Shown here: positions 11,523 to 22,094 of the stretch, in pieces
How the letters are laid out: the number at the start of each line of letters is the position of its first letter
Position numbering within the stretch: the stretch's first letter is position 1
Assembly: GCA_003116995.1 (NCBI GenBank)
Contig: BDSL01000018.1
Span: 248,001-312,000, forward strand
Length of the DNA: 64,000 bases
Direction of reading: 5' to 3'
Origin: Yamagishiella unicocca
Lineage: Eukaryota > Chlorophyta > Chlorophyceae > Chlamydomonadales > Volvocaceae
The notes under the pieces: generated by a model
Databases searched by the model: none
What the model saw: only the letters and a program-made list of their open reading frames with translations
Told to the model about the DNA's origin: nothing
Made by a program: the position numbers and the translations under genes

Positions 11523-13389
11523 GGGGCTGGGGGGGCCTGCGAGGAGGGTATGGGTCGTAGGGGCAGGTGCAGGGTGGCGGTGGTGGTGACGTGGGGGGCG
11601 CTAGGCGGTTGGCGCAAGAGGTCCCCGGCTCCATCGCCCTGGACCCGTCCTGCTTGTGGTGCCTCCTCGAGGGCAGTCTTGGAACGGACCCGGAGGACCG
11701 TACGATGCCGTTTAAAAGATATGGCTTGGGGGGAATGGCGGATCGTGTACACAGCTGTTCAGGAAAAGCGGGCCGCCGGCGGGGTAAGTTGAACAGCCTC
11801 CAAACAAGGTTCGACCGTGGCCTGGTAAACGATGGTACCAGATCAACACAGCGGCAAATCGGTAATCCCCACGGTCACCTCGCCAGCAGGAAGATAGACA
11901 CAATGCGCAGGGGGGCCTTATTATAACTCCACCCCCACACCCGGCCGCATATGGCCTTTTGCCGGGCGCAACCCACTACATATTGCAAGAAAGAACGCAC
12001 GTCGGCCTGACTCGAAAGCTTGTTTGTGCGCGTCTCAAAAGGGACTATCCGCCCCGTAATGAAGCCCGCGACAGCGCGGGAGCTTTGGCCATGGCATGGT
12101 GGTGACCCATGGGGTTGTCACTGGCGCACACGCACTGGCAGTGACCCGTGGCCCCGACAGCGCGCATACCCACCTCTGTCACGCAACTGCGGCCCTTAGC
12201 CGCTGCCGTTATGGCTGCTGCCGTTATGGGCTGCTGCCGTCCTGACCAGGAAGCTGATGCGCCCCCTCCGTGTCTTTCGGGTCGCTGGCGTGTTTCCAGC
12301 CCCGTGTGCCTTACAGTGGGGTCGCCACGGTCTGGGCCCTCCGCTCCTAGCCTGGGGTTGCCCCTGCTTGTCGGTGTGTTCTGATCAGGCTCACCTTCGT
12401 TTGCATCGTCGCTCTGGCTCCCATCTGCCACATAATCCTGATCTCCTCCATCCCTCCACCCCCACCCCATGTTTCTCGCATCCACGGGTCTTCCTCAACC
12501 CCCCCCATGTTTCCCCCCATGCGCCCCCAAACGCTCTCAAGACGCCTTATAAACCGCGCGGTTACATCGCCCTTCAGCGAGGGGTCTCGTCCCAAGTACC
12601 AATGCCGTACTTGGTACTCCGCGCATTGCGCTCCAAACGGTGACCGTGGTTCCGGAGCCGAGAAGGGCCGAACCTGAATAGTGACGGCTTGACACATCAA
12701 ACGTCGGCCACCTCATCACTCGACAGCCTTGTCGACAACCACGTCCATCTGTGGATCATCCACTGGCACTTCCTTTTCCCCGCAAGCGGACATTCCGCGC
12801 GGCCCCTTGCGTGGATGGGCCGTCGCGCACACGTCTTCACGCACGGCACCGATACATGCACGATACCTCTGTTCCCTATTGTGTCCGGATCGCCCCTTTT
12901 ATAGTTCCAACGAAGCCCACGCACTCTTCACCCACGGCAGTTTCAGCTCCCCTGGTTCCGTCTGAACGGGTGATTACCGGTACGGCCGTGCTGCGCCTGG
13001 GTATCGCTACACTCCTTGCACTGCCGCAAGGAGGCACACCAGCACGATACCCCCCTTCCCCCGCGCGCCCCCCTCCCACCAGTCCACGGTTTTTTCTCGC
13101 ATCCACGGGCCTTCCTCGAAATCCCACCAGTCCTCACTTTGCAGTGACGGCCTTCTGCCGCCATCACCCCTGGACCTCCCACCGCCCGGGCTGATATGAA
13201 TGCACGTCCGATCGCGGCGAGCTGAGGCGTCCCCCGAAAAATAGAAACACTCGCAAGCCGTGTCCTGTGTCGTCCGCATCCAGGGACCCGCCGCCTCCCG
13301 TTCGACCAACCCAGCCGCAGCGTCGGCGACTGCGTCGGCGGCGGATACCTTGAGGATACCGTGTGGAGGCGGTTGAGGCAGGCAGGCGT
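11523..13389. other. gap between convergent NSUN and GT90 genes
   Basis: This should hold both 3' UTRs. No supported coding region was seen. Two type-B introner-like fragments occur (about 12472-12500 and 13083-13116), both in the orientation seen at 5' intron ends of minus-strand genes. A short GCCGTTATGG duplication lies near 12205-12240. Confidence 0.55.
13083..13116 (-). repeat. introner-like motif, type B
   Basis: On the minus strand this reads GGGATTTCGAGGAAGGCCC followed by GTGGATGCGAGAAAAAACCG. It is a close relative of the motifs at 32952, 47838 and 3110. It lies downstream of the GT90 stop codon, so it could mark an intron in the GT90 3' UTR. Confidence 0.6.
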
Positions 13390-16300
13390 TCAGCGCCTGC
13401 CGAAGAGGATGTACTCGGGCAGGTCCTGGTGCTTCTTGAGCAGCTCCTCGTAGCCGCTGTCGCCGGGCTGCGCGTCCGGGTCGTCGTACGCGTACTGCTC
13501 CAGGACTTCGTGGTACCTGCGGACACGCCCGCCCGCCGAGAGCACGAGGGCAGCGGAGGCACGTGCGTTGGGTGCAAACACGCACGCAGACGGGAGGGAG
13601 GGATACGGAGCGAAACTTGGTGGAGCGGGGCGGACCATGTTGTGTCGGCAATGGCAATAGGTAGCTCAGGTAAAACGCGTATTCGTGTTTGACGTGCTGA
13701 GGAGTACAGAGAAATCGTCGGCGACGGCGAGGTGGAAAGCGGGCTGCCGCCGCGCCGCGTGCGCCTGGGCGGGGGCGGATGCGCGGCGGGCGGCGGCGGT
13801 GAGCAGCCGGCTGCCGTACCGTCGTACCTGCACTTGGTTTTCGTCCAATCCACCTTGGACATGAACTTGATCTCCTCCACCAGGGGCACGCATACGGGCC
13901 GCCGGCTGCAGCTCACGTCGTACCTGCGTGTGCATGCGCGTGCCGCGGCACGAACACACGGCGAGCGGGCGGTTGAGCACCACACGCGGCGGGGCGGAAA
14001 TAGGAGGGTGGGGAGAAGCGCGGTAAAACCGGTGTACACGACATAGGCGGCGGAGTGGGGGGCTGAGGGCAGGGTTGCCGGGTATCAGCGGCCAGGCGGG
14101 GACCGAAGAGCTGTCCGGGCAGCTGGGCGGGCAGCTGGCTGCTGCTGCTGCGCTGCCCACCCAGGAGCCAAAAAACACCATGGACGGACCACGGCGCCAC
14201 GCAGTCCTCCAGGTACCACCCGCTCTGGCGCCCGGAGCTTCGTATTACTCATGGCCGTTAGGACCACACGACACGCCACGTCACGTCGCCGTGTGCGAGC
14301 AAGGCACGTGTCAAGAGGAAGCGAGCATGCAGGGGAAGCAAGGCAAGAGACCCGACCGCGCGCGGGTTGCTGGCGGCGGCGGCTGAGGGGGCCGCCCGCA
14401 CATCCAGTCGGGTGGCGCGCTCCCTGGAGCAACCAGCGCACCTCATCTTCTTGGATAGCTCGGTGATGAGCCGGAAGATGTAGCACAGTCGCGCCTTGCG
14501 GCTGAGGTTCCGCATGGCGAACTGCTGGGCGTTCCGCGCGATCCTCTGCGCCTCTTCGTCGTGCGTCTTCGCCCACTCGATCATCTGTACGGCGGCGGCG
14601 GCGGCGCGAAGCGCGGGCGGTTCGGAGTTTGGAGGGACGCCCGGAACACGCGACAAGGCCAACGGCAGCCTCTTCGCCTTCGGCCGAATCCGCGGTAGTC
14701 AGCGGTGCCCGCTCAAGTCATCGAAAGCGGGGCGCTGCGGCCAACAGCAATACGCCGCACCGCGTGAGCCATCCATGTCCCAGGCAGCATCAGTTAGAAC
14801 GGGAGCGCTGCAGCACCCACCACCACACAGCACCCCCACCCCCAGCAGCCCCACCCCCAGCACCCCCACCCCAGCACCCCCACCCCACCACCGCACAGTA
14901 CCTCGAGGATGTCGTTCTCGTGCTTGAGCATGATGGGCACGTAGTGCTCGAACGGCTTGATGGCGGGGTAGTAGAACCCGTAGGTCAGCCCCTCAGCCTG
15001 GGGGCCAGCAGCGCGACACACACACGGCGGAGGGGGCGAGCTTCAGCTGGTGCTGTGGAGACACGCCACCCAGCGGCCCGACCACACCACCGCTGGAAGG
15101 CCGCAATATCGCTCTGCCTTCCGACCACGTGTGGCTTGAGGGATACATACCGTGCGGATGAGAGCAAGGCGGCGGGTCGGCGGGTCGGCTGGGTCTTCTA
15201 GGCAGCGCAAGTAGGGCTTACTCATCAGTACAACGGCCAGGATAACGGATAACAGAACCAGGCCTGTGGCTACGCTGCCGAGCTCGTCATGCCAGCCCGC
15301 GCGTTACAACCACCACCGGCAACACTGGCGGCTGCCTAGACCCGTGCACCGCCACACCCAAGCACCCTTGGGCGGCACTCAAACAGGAGACTCCCTGGCT
15401 CCACCGCCGGTGGCCGCATTCGAGCCAGTGGCTTCCCGGCTGCTGACTGCGCTAGGCGCGACTCCCCAGGCACCCCCCTGGAGCACCCCGCCCCCAGCCA
15501 AGCGCGGGGCTCCGGAACCGGCGCACCTTGAGGATCAGGCTTCCCAGCAGCAGGTACTTGTCGAACTTGGAGCTGATGGACCAGCCTGCGCCCAGCATCC
15601 GGGGTTTCGGAGCAGCATCAGCAGGGTTTTCGGAGCAACATCAGCAAGGGTTTCAGAGCAGCAGTGCGCCGTGCCGTGTTCGCGAGCGAGTCACTAACAA
15701 CTGAAGGAAGACCGACGTTGCGACCAACTGAAAACTGCAACACAACCGCCACGACGCCTGTGGGTGCACAACAGGGCAACGTAAGTAACGCGTTCGTCGC
15801 TCCCCCCGCCGCACTCGGATGAGCCGGCCCCAAACCGCACCCGATACACACACCTCGGCCCGCTTCTTCGCCGTCACAGCGAAGCGCCGGCGAAGCAACG
15901 GAACGGACCGAAACCCCTGGAAACCCTGAGCAATCGCCTGCCCCTCACCGTCTGTTGACACCAGGTAGCGGTACTGGTTCTGCTCGTGCAGCGAGACGGG
16001 TCCCGCCATCTCGCCGTCAGTGAGGTTGCGGTGCAGGGCCGCAGTCAGCAGCACGTCCAGGTGCTTGTAGTACATGTCGCTGTAGTGCTCGCGAGGGCAG
16101 GGCGCGGAGGTGCCGTCCTGCAGCTTGAGCAGACCCTTGTAGTACCAGGCGCAGAAGACTGCGGGCGGCAGCAGCAGCATCAGGGCCGATGCGGGTGGGG
16201 GCGGCAGCATCAGGTCCGATGCGGGTGGGGGCGGCAGCATCAGGTCCGATGCGGGTGGGGGCGGCAGCATCAGGGCCGATGCGGGTGGGGGCGGCAGCAT

Positions 16301-17054
16301 CAGGTCCGATGCGGGTGGGGGCGGCAGCATCAGGGCCGATGCGGGTGGGGGCGGCAGCATCAGGGCCGATGCGGGTGGGGGCGGCAGCATCAGGGCCGAT
16401 GCGGGTGGGGGCGGCAGCATCAGGGCCGATGCGGGTGGGGGCGGCAGCATCAGGTCCGATGCGGGTGGGGGCGGCAGCATCAGGTCCGATGCGGGTGGGG
16501 GCGGCAGCATCAGGTCCGATGCGGGTGGGGGCGGCAGCATCAGGTCCGATGCGGGTGGGGGCGGCAGCATCAGGTCCGATGCGGGTGGGGGCGGCAGCAT
16601 CAGGTCCGATGCGGGTGGGGGCGGCAGCATCAGGGCCGATGCGGGTGGGGGCGGCAGCATCAGGCGATGCGGGGGCGGCAGCATCAGGGCCGATGCGGGT
16701 GGGGGCGGCAGCATCAGGGCCGATGCGGGTGGGGGCGGCAGCATCAGGGCCGATGCGGGTGGGGGCGGCAGCATCAGGGCCGATGCGGGTGGGGGCGGCA
16801 GCATCAGGGCCGATGCGGGTGGGGGCGGCAGCATCAGGGCCGATGCGGGTGGGGGCGGCAGCATCAGGGCCGATGCGGGTGGGGGCGGCAGCATCAGGTC
16901 CGATGCGGGTGGGGGCGGCAGCATCAGGGCCGATGCGGGTGGGGGCGGCAGCATCAGGGCCGATGCGGGTGGGGGCGGCAGCATCAGGTCCGATGCGGGT
17001 GGGGGCGGCAGCATCAGGTCCGATGCGGGTGGGGGCGGCAGCATCAGGGCCGAG

Positions 17055-17110
<56 letters not shown>

Positions 17111-20100
17111 CATCAGGTCCGATGCGGGTGGGGGCGGCAGCATCAGGGCCGATGCGGGTGGGGGCGGCAGCATCAGGTCCGATGCGGGTGGGGGCGGCAG
17201 CATCAGGTCCGATGCGGGTGGGGGCGGCAGCATCAGGGCCGATGCGGGTGGGGGCGGCAGCATCAGGTCCGATGCGGGTGGGGGCGGCAGCATCAGGTCC
17301 GATGCGGGTGGGGGCGGCAGCATCAGGTCCGATGCGGGTGGGGGCGGCAGCATCAGGGCCGATGCGGGTGGGGGCGGCAGCATCAGGTCCGATGCGGGTG
17401 GGGGCGGCAGCATCAGGTCCGATGCGGGTGGGGGCGGCAGCATCAGGTCCGATGCGGGTGGGGGCGGCAGCATCAGGGCCGATGCGGGTGGTCAAGCATC
17501 AGATGCGGGTGGGGCGGCATCAGATGCGGCGGCAGCATCAGGGCCGATGCGGGTGGGGGCGGCAGCATCAGGTCCGATGCGGGTGGGGGCGGCAGCATCA
17601 GGTCCGATGCGGGTGGGGGCGGCAGCATCAGGGCCGATGCGGGTGGGGGCGGCAGCATCAGGGTGGGGGCGGCAGCATCAGGTCCGATGCGGGTGGGGCG
17701 GCAGCATCAGGTCCGATGCGGGTGGGGGCGGCAGCCGATGCGGTGGGGGCGGCAGCATCAGGGCCGATGCGGGTGGGGCGGCAGCATCAGGTCCGATGCG
17801 GGTGGGGCGGCAGCATCAGGTCCGATGCGGGTGGGGCGGCAGCATCAGGTCCGATGCGGTGGGGGCGGGGCGGGTCAGGTCCGATGCGGGTGGGGGCGGC
17901 AGCATCATGCGGGTGGGGCGGCAGCATCAGGCCGATGCGGTGGGCGGCAGCATCAGGTCCGATGGGGTGGGGGCGGCAGCATCAGGTCCGATGCGGGTGG
18001 GGGCGGCAGCATCAGGGCCGATGCGGGTGGGGGCGGCAGCATCAGGTCCGATGCGGGTGGGGGCGGCAGCATCAGGGCCGATGCGGGTGGGGGCGGCAGC
18101 ATCAGGTCCGATGCGGGTGGGGGCGGCAGCATCAGGGCCGATGCGGGTGGGGGCGGCAGCATCAGGGCCGATGCGGGTGGGGGCGGCAGCATCAGGGCCG
18201 ATGCGGGTGGGGGCGGCAGCATCAGGGCCGATGCGGGTGGGGGCGGCAGCATCAGGTCCGATGCGGGTGGGGGCGGCAGCATCAGGGCCGATGCGGGTGG
18301 GGGCGGCAGCAAAGTGCAACCCAACATCGACCCTCGCGCACAGCGATGTGCAAGCGAGACCCCACCCACCCCACCCTGCCCCCTTGGGAGCCCCGCCCGG
18401 TTGCTTCGTGCAGGGTTATCCCCCGGCGTCACCCCCATCGCGGGCGGGAGCTGGGTTCCCGCAGCGGCGGCAGGGCCCCCCTCAGTCCCCGGAGCCCCCT
18501 GCAGCCCCGAACCGCCCGTCAGGCCACTCACTGTTCCAGCGGCCGAAGGCGATCTGGGTGGCTCGGTCGTCGCAGTCGCGGAGGCAGCACCGGCCGTGCG
18601 CGGGCAGGGCATGTTTGGGAGGGGACACGGAGCGGGTGGTGGGTGCAAAGAGCCAAGCCTTAAGTGTTGCTGCGTGGACACGTCGGACGGGCGCCGAGAC
18701 TCAGCCGAAGACGGGGTCGGGATGGTGCCTTCTGCTGCGGCCCACCCCTCATGCGTCCGCCACACTTCCACATCACCAGCAGGTTCCGCGACCGGTGGTG
18801 TATTCGTCACCGCGAGACCAGTAGTTGGCACCAGTAGCTGCCACCGGCGACTGCCGCCAGCCGTCACCCAGGTAACCCAAACGAGATGCTCTGGGTGCCT
18901 CGTCTGCGCAGTCCCCGCCTGCCTCTCAGCGGTCCCTCCGGCTGCCGTTTGACGCATCCCCCCACCGCCCCCGGCACCGCAGCACCGACTCGACCCCGGG
19001 CGCCCCGGCGGCGCCACCGCTCCCAGTCGGCAACGGACAACTGTCCCAACTATCCTCGCGCCACCGCTTCCAGTGGGCAACGGACAACTGTCCCAACTGT
19101 CCCCGCGCCACCGCCCTAAGTTGGCAACGGACAACTGTCCCACCTGTCCCCGCGCCACCGATCCCAGTTGGCCCAACTGTCACAAAACCACACTCTCCCG
19201 GCCGGCCCCACTGGCACCGTATGCGGCGTCGGGCCCTGCGGCCACTGGCCGCAGCAGCGCCCTCCCCGCCACAACTGCAACTTGCACGGCGCCCTCCAGC
19301 AGCAGCCACCCCCCTCCCCAGGCAGGCGCCACCCACCCTGCCTCACCGGCTGCCGGTCCGCCCAGGGGGTCTCAGAGATGCGCTGCACCTCATTCATGAT
19401 CGCGTCGAAGCTGTCGCGCGGGCACCTGCAGAAGCGCGAGAGATCGCGGTGGGGCGATGTGGGTTGCGGTGCGCCGCGGTGGGGGGCGCATGCCGCCGCC
19501 AGCGCACCCAGCCCCTACAGTGCTGGCTCCTCCCCAGAGACCCTTTCCCGCCCGCCGCCATCAGCGGCGGCGGCGGCGCCGCCGCCGCACCTGAAGGCGC
19601 CGCTGTACGGCACCAGCAGCGCGCCGTGCTGGGCGGCTTTGCTCCACGCCAGTATGGGCGGGAGGCCGTGCGGCGGGAAGGGCCACGACCAGCCGTCGCC
19701 GCTCTTGGACGACTCCGCGGGGGCGTTGTCGTCGTGCCAGTAGCTGAACTCCACATCAGGGAGCCTGTGGGAGTGCGGGTGCGAGGAGGGGAGGACGGGA
19801 GGGTGGGAGGGGGTGCGGGTGCGAGGAGGGGAGGACGGGAGGGTGGGAGGGGGTGCGGCGCAGCCGCGTCGGGCGCTCGAAGGGGCGGCAGTGTATGGGG
19901 TCCAGAAAGGGCATACACACTGCAGCTGGATTCCAGCGTCCCGCCCTCCCCCGCCTGGGGGCTGCAGCCGGTTTACAAGCAGGGTCCGGCCCTGCCGTGC
20001 CAGCCGGAGGAAGAGGAGGACTCACTGGTACACCTGCGCGGCGGGGGGCGCGGCGGAGGGAGGGGAGGTGAGGGCGGGGAGGGAGGGGGGAGGAGCTCAG

Positions 20101-20914
20101 TGGCGGCCAAACCCAGCAGGCCATGTCGGTGGTGTCGTGTGCAAGGGGAGGTGGTGCCTGGGCAGCTTCAGCGTCATGCTCCCTAGGCGCACCGAAGCGA
20201 ATGCGAACACGGAAAGAGGCGGGGAGAGATAATGGCCTGAAGGTGGAGCCGGTAGAAGGCCCATATACAAATCACGGGGGGCCTTACTCGCGGCTCACGT
20301 GCTGCGTGTTTTTCCGCTGGCGGCTGGGAGCCGTACCCGCGTCGCTCCCTCTTCTAGCCCCACGCTATGTGCCCGCGGCTAACCCCCGATCCACAATTGC
20401 CGGATCAATAACGAACCTGACTGACTTCATAGAGCTCCACCAAAAAGCCGATGAGCTCAATGGCGCCAAAACCGTTTGCCTGCACCGGGGTCTTTCGTGA
20501 CGTGCTGTAACGTTGCTGCCCAAAATGCAATGTACAATTACTTACGGGCATCAAACTTGTCAAGTAAACGGTTCCATTTTTGATTAGGATGCGCTGCGAC
20601 TTCACGCAAGCATGCACGCGCAGCTCCGTGGGCGGACATGGGTCGTGAAGGCTCCGCACCAAGTCTTCGGTAATACCTTTCTCACCCCATACGCTTGTTT
20701 CTTGAAGCATACTGCGGGCGATCAGCTGCCAAGTTAATAATGTAAAACATTCGTATCGCGCGCGCTTGCTTTTACATCCTTACAGTTTTTCTATCTCTGG
20801 GTGTATTTCGCATGTTGTGAGCTTACTCGGTCTCCAGTCAGCGCTGGCGATCCAGGGTGCGCTCAGCAACAGCAGCGTGAGCGGCACCCACACCTTTACA
20901 ACGACGGTCCCCAT
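13390..20914 (-). CDS. GT90 (CAP10-like) glycosyltransferase, secretory pathway
   Basis: Thirteen minus-strand exons: 20784-20914, 20546-20711, 20417-20479, 20026-20033, 19591-19764, 19347-19425, 18532-18553, 15949-16158, 15527-15585, 14902-14997, 14442-14584, 13828-13905 and 13390-13516. They total 451 residues and keep phase throughout. The start has a signal peptide or membrane anchor (VWVPLTLLLLSAPWIASA). GT90 landmarks follow: LPDVEFSYWHDDNAP, VPYSGAF, PWADRQPIAFGRWN (about 201-214), YRYLVSTDGWSISSKF (about 276-290), LLLGSLILK, FEHYVPI and WAKTHDEEAQRIARNAQQF. Known GT90 members transfer xylose or glucose to proteins or glycans in the ER/Golgi; the substrate here is unknown. Two exons are tiny (8 and 22 nt). 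The intron before exon 8 holds a 2.1-kb minisatellite. The exon 12 boundaries are the least certain. Confidence 0.85.
16174..18310 (+). repeat. 30-bp minisatellite, about 70 copies, with a G52 run
   Basis: Head-to-tail copies of a 30-bp unit with core GGCAGCATCAGGKCCGATGC followed by GGGTGGGGGC. Units differ mainly by T or G at one site. A run of 52 G (17056-17107) interrupts the array, and 17485-17960 holds shortened, degenerate units. It lies in the GT90 intron between exons 7 and 8 and starts 15 nt from the exon 8 splice acceptor. The unit length is a multiple of three, so several frames on both strands are open for hundreds of codons; these are not genes. Confidence 0.97.
19029..19169 (+). 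repeat. 47-bp tandem repeat, 3 copies
   Basis: Three copies starting at 19029, 19076 and 19123. Each begins GGCAACGGACAACTGTCCCA and contains CGCGCCACCG. The repeat lies in GT90 intron 6. Confidence 0.9.
19771..19850 (+). repeat. 40-bp tandem duplication
   Basis: Two consecutive 40-bp copies (19771-19810 and 19811-19850), differing at one base. They lie in the GT90 intron just upstream, in the transcribed sense, of exon 5. Confidence 0.92.
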
Positions 20915-22094
20915 TTCAATAATATTAGCGCAGCTATTCTAACGTCCGAAATCTTTGCTTGACGTTGATCGGCGGTACGGTGTTCAGCGCGTGACCTGGC
21001 TCCATAACGGTCGAAACCATGCCGTTTCATTTTAATTAGCCGCGCTTATTGTTGTTTTATTCACTTAGGCTCGCTTATTCATAGATTGCTGCCTACCCAA
21101 TTTCTACAAGACCTCCTCATCTATACATGCATGGGCCTCTATACCGGTAAAGTGGGTAAACAAACAATTGGTTCAAGGTCCTAACTTGCTCCACTGACGC
21201 GCACAAGCCAGATCAGTAGTCAGGAGCTGAAATCCTGGCAGGAGCTAAACTCCTGGGTGACAAGCATGGCGGGCCCGTCCTTTGTCGAATGCACCACTGT
21301 CCCCTGTGTTCGGGAGGTCGGTTAGGCAATGGGCAAGTCGATGACACCTCTCAAAGGGGACGCACGCGCGGCATCTCCTCACTTTAAATACACCTGATGC
21401 GGTTGGAACCCCTCGCTTGGTTAGCTAGCGTCTGGTTTGCTGGTGCAGGTTAGTGGTTTCGTTACAAGGCCGTCTTAGGAACCGCTGCCGGTGCTAATAA
21501 TTGTCAGGACGAAGACCCAGGCTGTGGGGGAATGAACGCTGTCGCCGTCATAAAGTCCAGGCCATCATAGTGCGCAGAACGCTATCCGATGCTGCGACCG
21601 GCGTCCCGTGCCTCCGCCGCATGTGTCGTCAGCCCTAGCGGGACTGCACACCCCGCCAGCCGCCCGGACTGCCTCCTTCACCGCCGCCGTCCGGGTCCCA
21701 GTCGGTACTCTCCGCCCTGCACCGCCCACCACCTGTCGCGCACACAGGGCAAGGGCAGGCTCTAGGGCAGGGCACGGCAGCGGGTGTAACACGTGCTGTC
21801 CGGCGCTCGGCGTCTCTGTGTGCCGTACGCCGCGTTGAGGACGCCGCCACACGCGTCCCCGATGCATGCATGGGGGTACGCAGCGGGGTTCAAAACGGGC
21901 GGCGCACGGGCCCTAGCATGTGGCGCGTATACTGGTGGAGCATGGGGGCCCTCGACACCGCTGTTTCCTCCCTGGAGCACCACCCAAGATGCCCGCAACC
22001 AACAACGTGTGTTCCCAGCCGTGCGTTGCAGCGGCATGCGGCTATGGTAGGCAGATACATATACACCAGTTTCGCGGCTCCGCGGCGTGGAATG
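20915..22094. other. spacer upstream of GT90 and downstream of the NYN-like gene
   Basis: About 1.2 kb. The half near the GT90 start (20915-21250) is AT-rich relative to the window and probably carries its promoter. Near 21222-21260 there is a short repeat AGGAGCTGAAATCCTGG / AGGAGCTAAACTCCTGG, each copy containing a small palindrome. No gene was supported. Confidence 0.5.

Noticed and set aside
15986..18952. Very long open frames over the 30-bp array (up to about 990 codons on the + strand and about 600 on the - strand)
   Set aside because: The repeat unit is 10 codons long and contains no stop in several frames, so openness is automatic. The array lies in an intron of a well-supported GT90 gene on the minus strand.
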